Assembly (NCBI RefSeq): GCF_000152945.2
Contig: NC_020830.1
Location: 1,932,501 to 1,996,500 of the forward strand
DNA from: Polaribacter sp. MED152
GTDB taxonomy: Bacteria; Bacteroidota; Bacteroidia; Flavobacteriales; Flavobacteriaceae
DNA: 64,000 bases
Direction: 5' to 3'
Both the position numbers and the translations under genes were made by a program. Position 1 is the stretch's first letter. Each line of letters begins with the position of its first letter. A model generated the notes under the pieces. The model was given only the letters and a program-made list of their open reading frames with translations. It had not been told where the DNA came from and made no database searches. Positions 61,468-64,000 of this stretch are shown here, piece by piece.

Positions 61468-63345
61468 ATGAGTTTATTTTCAAGAACATATGACGTTATT
61501 GTAGTTGGTGGTGGTCATGCAGGTAGTGAAGCTGCTGCTGCTGCTGCAAACATGGGTGCACACACCTTATTGATTACAATGAATTTGCAAAATATTGCTC
61601 AAATGAGTTGTAATCCAGCAATGGGTGGAATTGCCAAAGGTCAAATAATTAGAGAGATTGATGCTTTAGGTGGTTATAGTGGAATTGTTACTGATAAGAC
61701 AGCGATTCAATTCAAGATGCTTAACAAATCTAAAGGACCTGCAATGTGGAGTCCAAGAGCTCAGTCAGACAGAATGCAGTTTGCTGAATGTTGGAGAACC
61801 ATGTTAGAGCAAACTGAAAATGTAGATTTTTATCAAGATTCTGTGAATGGTTTAGTGTTTGATGGTAATAAAATTATTGGTGTGAAAACAGCTTTAGGTT
61901 TAGAGATCAATGCTAAAACAGTAATTATAACTGCTGGTACATTTTTAAATGGTTTAATTCATATAGGTGATAAAAGTTTTGGAGGAGGTAGAGCAGGTGA
62001 AGCTGCTTCTAGAGGAATAACTGAAGATTTAGTGGCTAAAGGTTTTGAGGCTGGAAGAATGAAAACAGGAACACCTCCTAGAGTAGATGGTAGGTCTTTA
62101 GACTATTCTAAAATGACTGAACAACCAGGAGATGAAATCACAGAAAAGTTTTCTTATTTACCCACAACTACTGCTTTAAAAAAACAACGTTCTTGCTGGC
62201 TAACTTATACAAATCCAGAAGTACATAATTTGTTACGAGAAGGCTTTGATAGATCACCAATGTTTAATGGTAGAATTCAATCTTCAGGACCAAGATATTG
62301 CCCATCAGTTGAAGATAAAGTAGATCGTTTTGCAACTAAAGAAAGACATCAGATTTTTGTAGAGCCAGAAGGATGGTCTACTATTGAAATGTATGTAAAT
62401 GGTTTTTCAACTTCTTTACCAGAAGATATTCAAGATAAAGCAATTCGTGCTGTAGCTGGTTTTGAAAACGTAAAGTTTTTGAGATATGGTTATGCTATTG
62501 AATATGACTTTTTTCAACCAACTCAGCTGAAACATTCTTTAGAAACTAAGTTGATTGAAAACTTATTTTTTGCTGGTCAAATTAATGGTACAACTGGTTA
62601 TGAAGAAGCAGCAGCTCAAGGATTAATGGCTGGTGTAAATGCGGCTTTAAAAGTACAAGGTAAAGATCCATTTACATTAAAACGTGATGAGGCATATATT
62701 GCTGTTTTAATTGATGATTTAATCACAAAAGGAACAGAAGAGCCATATAGAATGTTTACTTCTAGAGCTGAATATAGAACGCTGTTAAGACAAGACAATG
62801 CAGACTTAAGATTAACACCTAAGGGATTTGAGCTTGGTTTAGCTTCTAAAGAACGTATGGATCGAGTTTTAGAGAAGCAACGAAAAACAGATTTGTTAAT
62901 TCAGTTTTTAGAGAAAACTAGTGTTAAAAAGGAAGAGGTTAATCCAATATTAGAGGCTAAAAATTTAGCACTAATTAATCAATCTATGAAGCTTTTTAAA
63001 ATTGCTGCTAGACCGCAATTAGATTTTTCTGATTTTGAATCTGTGGAAAAGTTAAGTGCTTTTATAGAAGAGAATGATATAGATAAAGAGATAATAGAAC
63101 AGGCAGAAATTCACCTTAAATATTCTGGTTATATCAACAAAGAAAAGAACAATGCTGATAAGTTAAATCGTTTAGAGAATGTAAAAATTCCTGCATCATT
63201 TAATTATCAAAAACTACAATCTTTATCTTTTGAAGCTCGCGAAAAATTAACCAAGATTCAACCAACGTCTATTTCTCAAGCTAGCAGAATAAGTGGAGTT
63301 TCACCTAGTGATATTTCTGTTTTGTTGGTGTATATGGGTAGGTAG
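61468..63345 (+). CDS. mnmG: tRNA uridine-5-carboxymethylaminomethyl modification enzyme MnmG
   Basis: With MnmE it forms cmnm5U at tRNA wobble positions. The 625-residue FAD protein has YDVIVVGGGHAGSEAAAAAANMGAHTLLIT (residues 8-37), QMSCNPAMGGIAKGQIIREIDALGG, and GTFLNGLIHIGDKSFGGGRAGEAAS, all GidA signatures. RMKTGTPPRVDGRSLDYSKM and EYRTLLRQDNADLRLTPKG follow. The C-terminal MnmE/tRNA-binding region (residues about 560-620) is complete. In many bacteria this gene lies close to the replication origin. parS-like elements flank it on both sides. Confidence 0.97.
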   Translation: MSLFSRTYDVIVVGGGHAGSEAAAAAANMGAHTLLITMNLQNIAQMSCNPAMGGIAKGQIIREIDALGGYSGIVTDKTAIQFKMLNKSKGPAMWSPRAQSDRMQFAECWRTMLEQTENVDFYQDSVNGLVFDGNKIIGVKTALGLEINAKTVIITAGTFLNGLIHIGDKSFGGGRAGEAASRGITEDLVAKGFEAGRMKTGTPPRVDGRSLDYSKMTEQPGDEITEKFSYLPTTTALKKQRSCWLTYTNPEVHNLLREGFDRSPMFNGRIQSSGPRYCPSVEDKVDRFATKERHQIFVEPEGWSTIEMYVNGFSTSLPEDIQDKAIRAVAGFENVKFLRYGYAIEYDFFQPTQLKHSLETKLIENLFFAGQINGTTGYEEAAAQGLMAGVNAALKVQGKDPFTLKRDEAYIAVLIDDLITKGTEEPYRMFTSRAEYRTLLRQDNADLRLTPKGFELGLASKERMDRVLEKQRKTDLLIQFLEKTSVKKEEVNPILEAKNLALINQSMKLFKIAARPQLDFSDFESVEKLSAFIEENDIDKEIIEQAEIHLKYSGYINKEKNNADKLNRLENVKIPASFNYQKLQSLSFEAREKLTKIQPTSISQASRISGVSPSDISVLLVYMGR

Positions 63346-63366
63346 AATTCTTTCAAAAATTTAAAA

Positions 63367-63382
63367 TGTTCCACGAGGAACA
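63367..63382 (+). other. parS-like palindrome downstream of mnmG
   Basis: TGTTCCACGAGGAACA lies between the mnmG stop and the next ATG. It is one base off the perfect palindrome TGTTCCACGTGGAACA and matches the B. subtilis-type parS TGTTCCACGTGAAACA at 14 of 16 positions. Confidence 0.45.
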
Positions 63383-63393
63383 ATCAACTTTCT

Positions 63394-64000
63394 ATGTCAG
63401 ATAAAATCGATTTTTATAAGGATCTTCAGCCTTTTTTAACTTGTAAAGATTATACAGTTTCTGCTGAGTTGTATCAGGTAAAATTGAATAAAGAGTTTGA
63501 TATGCTTGTAACAACTCCTGTTCCAAAAAACTTGGGTGAGTATTACAAAAGTGAAGATTATATTTCGCACACAGATGCAAAAGATTCTTTGTTTGATAAA
63601 GTATATCAATCTGTAAAAAATATTACTTTAAAGAAAAAATTAAAGTTGATTAACTCTTTCAATTGTGCATCTAAAACCATATTAGATGTGGGTGCAGGTA
63701 CAGGTGATTTTTTAAAAGTTTGTCAAAATAATTCTTGGGAAGTTTTTGGCACGGAACCTGATTTGGATGCAAGAACAATTGCGAAAAATAAAGGGATTAA
63801 TTTACAAGAAAATTTAGCAAAATTTGGCTCTCAAAAATTTGATGTAATTACTCTTTGGCATGTTTTAGAACATGTAGAAAATTTACAAGAGTATATTAAA
63901 TCTTTAAAAGAATTATTAAAAGTTGATGGCAAAATAATCGTTGCTGTACCCAATTATAAAAGTTTTGATGCTACATCTTACAACCAATTTTGGGCAGCTT
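63394..64000 (+). CDS. Class I SAM-dependent methyltransferase (3' truncated by window)
   Basis: The open frame begins at ATG 63394 (MSDKIDFYKDLQPFLTCKD) and runs past the window edge, so only the first 202 residues are seen. Motif I is TILDVGAGTGDFLKVCQNN (about 94-112), followed by the acidic ribose-binding residue in GTEPDLDARTIAK and the post-II HVLEHVENLQEYIKSLKELLKVDGKIIVAVPNY. This is the Methyltransf_23/UbiG-like group. The N-terminal 90 residues may form a cap or acceptor-binding part. Its acceptor cannot be told. Confidence 0.88.
   Translation, partial: MSDKIDFYKDLQPFLTCKDYTVSAELYQVKLNKEFDMLVTTPVPKNLGEYYKSEDYISHTDAKDSLFDKVYQSVKNITLKKKLKLINSFNCASKTILDVGAGTGDFLKVCQNNSWEVFGTEPDLDARTIAKNKGINLQENLAKFGSQKFDVITLWHVLEHVENLQEYIKSLKELLKVDGKIIVAVPNYKSFDATSYNQFWAA

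Noticed and set aside
1..64000. Insertion sequences, prophage, CRISPR arrays or toxin-antitoxin pairs
   Set aside because: I saw no transposase, integrase, terminal repeats, regular spacer arrays or toxin-antitoxin-like gene pairs.

Overview
This window looks like chromosomal DNA of a marine member of the Flavobacteriaceae (Polaribacter/Tenacibaculum-like). The evidence is low GC by eye (about 30%), Bacteroidetes -7 boxes (TAnnTTTG) in front of many genes, scarce Shine-Dalgarno signals, a T9SS C-terminal sorting domain on a secreted lyase, many flavobacterial lipoproteins, and an NhaC antiporter. I see no insertion sequence, prophage or CRISPR array. It is mostly ordinary chromosome with a few accessory islands.

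Layout. 0-8 kb: a CAU-anticodon tRNA, a polyprenyl diphosphate synthase, and a TetR-led RND efflux operon (TolC, lipoprotein adaptor, inner-membrane pump). 8-14 kb: recX, two small lipoproteins, an SDR-type threonine dehydrogenase, a thioredoxin-like protein, and an ABC ATPase without a permease. 13.9-21.9 kb: an AraC regulator and a ten-gene minus-strand cluster. The cluster holds a Gre-like factor, 4'-phosphopantetheinyl transferase, ACP, ketosynthase, FabZ-like dehydratase, SnoaL-like protein, enoyl-reductase-like SDR, type III polyketide synthase, methyltransferase and flavoprotein. Together these look like a dedicated fatty-acyl supply line feeding a type III PKS, and this is the best candidate for an undescribed pathway here. 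21.9-24.3 kb: a secreted PL6-type (alginate lyase-like) enzyme with a GntR-like operator directly upstream. 24.4-30.2 kb: FAD oxidase, GNAT, DNA polymerase IV, a hydrolase, a LysE exporter with a decayed duplicate, and glutamate dehydrogenase. 30.4-41.6 kb: pheS, nhaC, a glycerol operon (glpK, PPOX-like, glpD), a glycosyltransferase, DUF547, MFS, an ACT protein and gpsA. 41.7-46.9 kb: esterase, dut, recA, an epimerase, a pseudouridine synthase and rpiB.

46.9-47.8 kb is the only long non-coding stretch. It is very AT-rich, holds six copies of TTATNAACA in both orientations (DnaA-box-like), and contains one unlisted 57-residue membrane protein. 47.8-64 kb: a lipid kinase, rnr, YbjQ, a GIN-domain protein, tatA, a LytTR membrane regulator, an SPFH protein, gltX, a porin-like protein, a large DUF4175-like membrane protein, ybeY, mnmG and a truncated methyltransferase. 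Two parS-like 16-mers flank mnmG. Together with the TTATNAACA cluster this hints, without proof, that the window may lie near the replication origin.

Start codons were moved inward for several genes where a -7 box or an upstream gene lies inside the longest open frame. These cases are stated in the entries.
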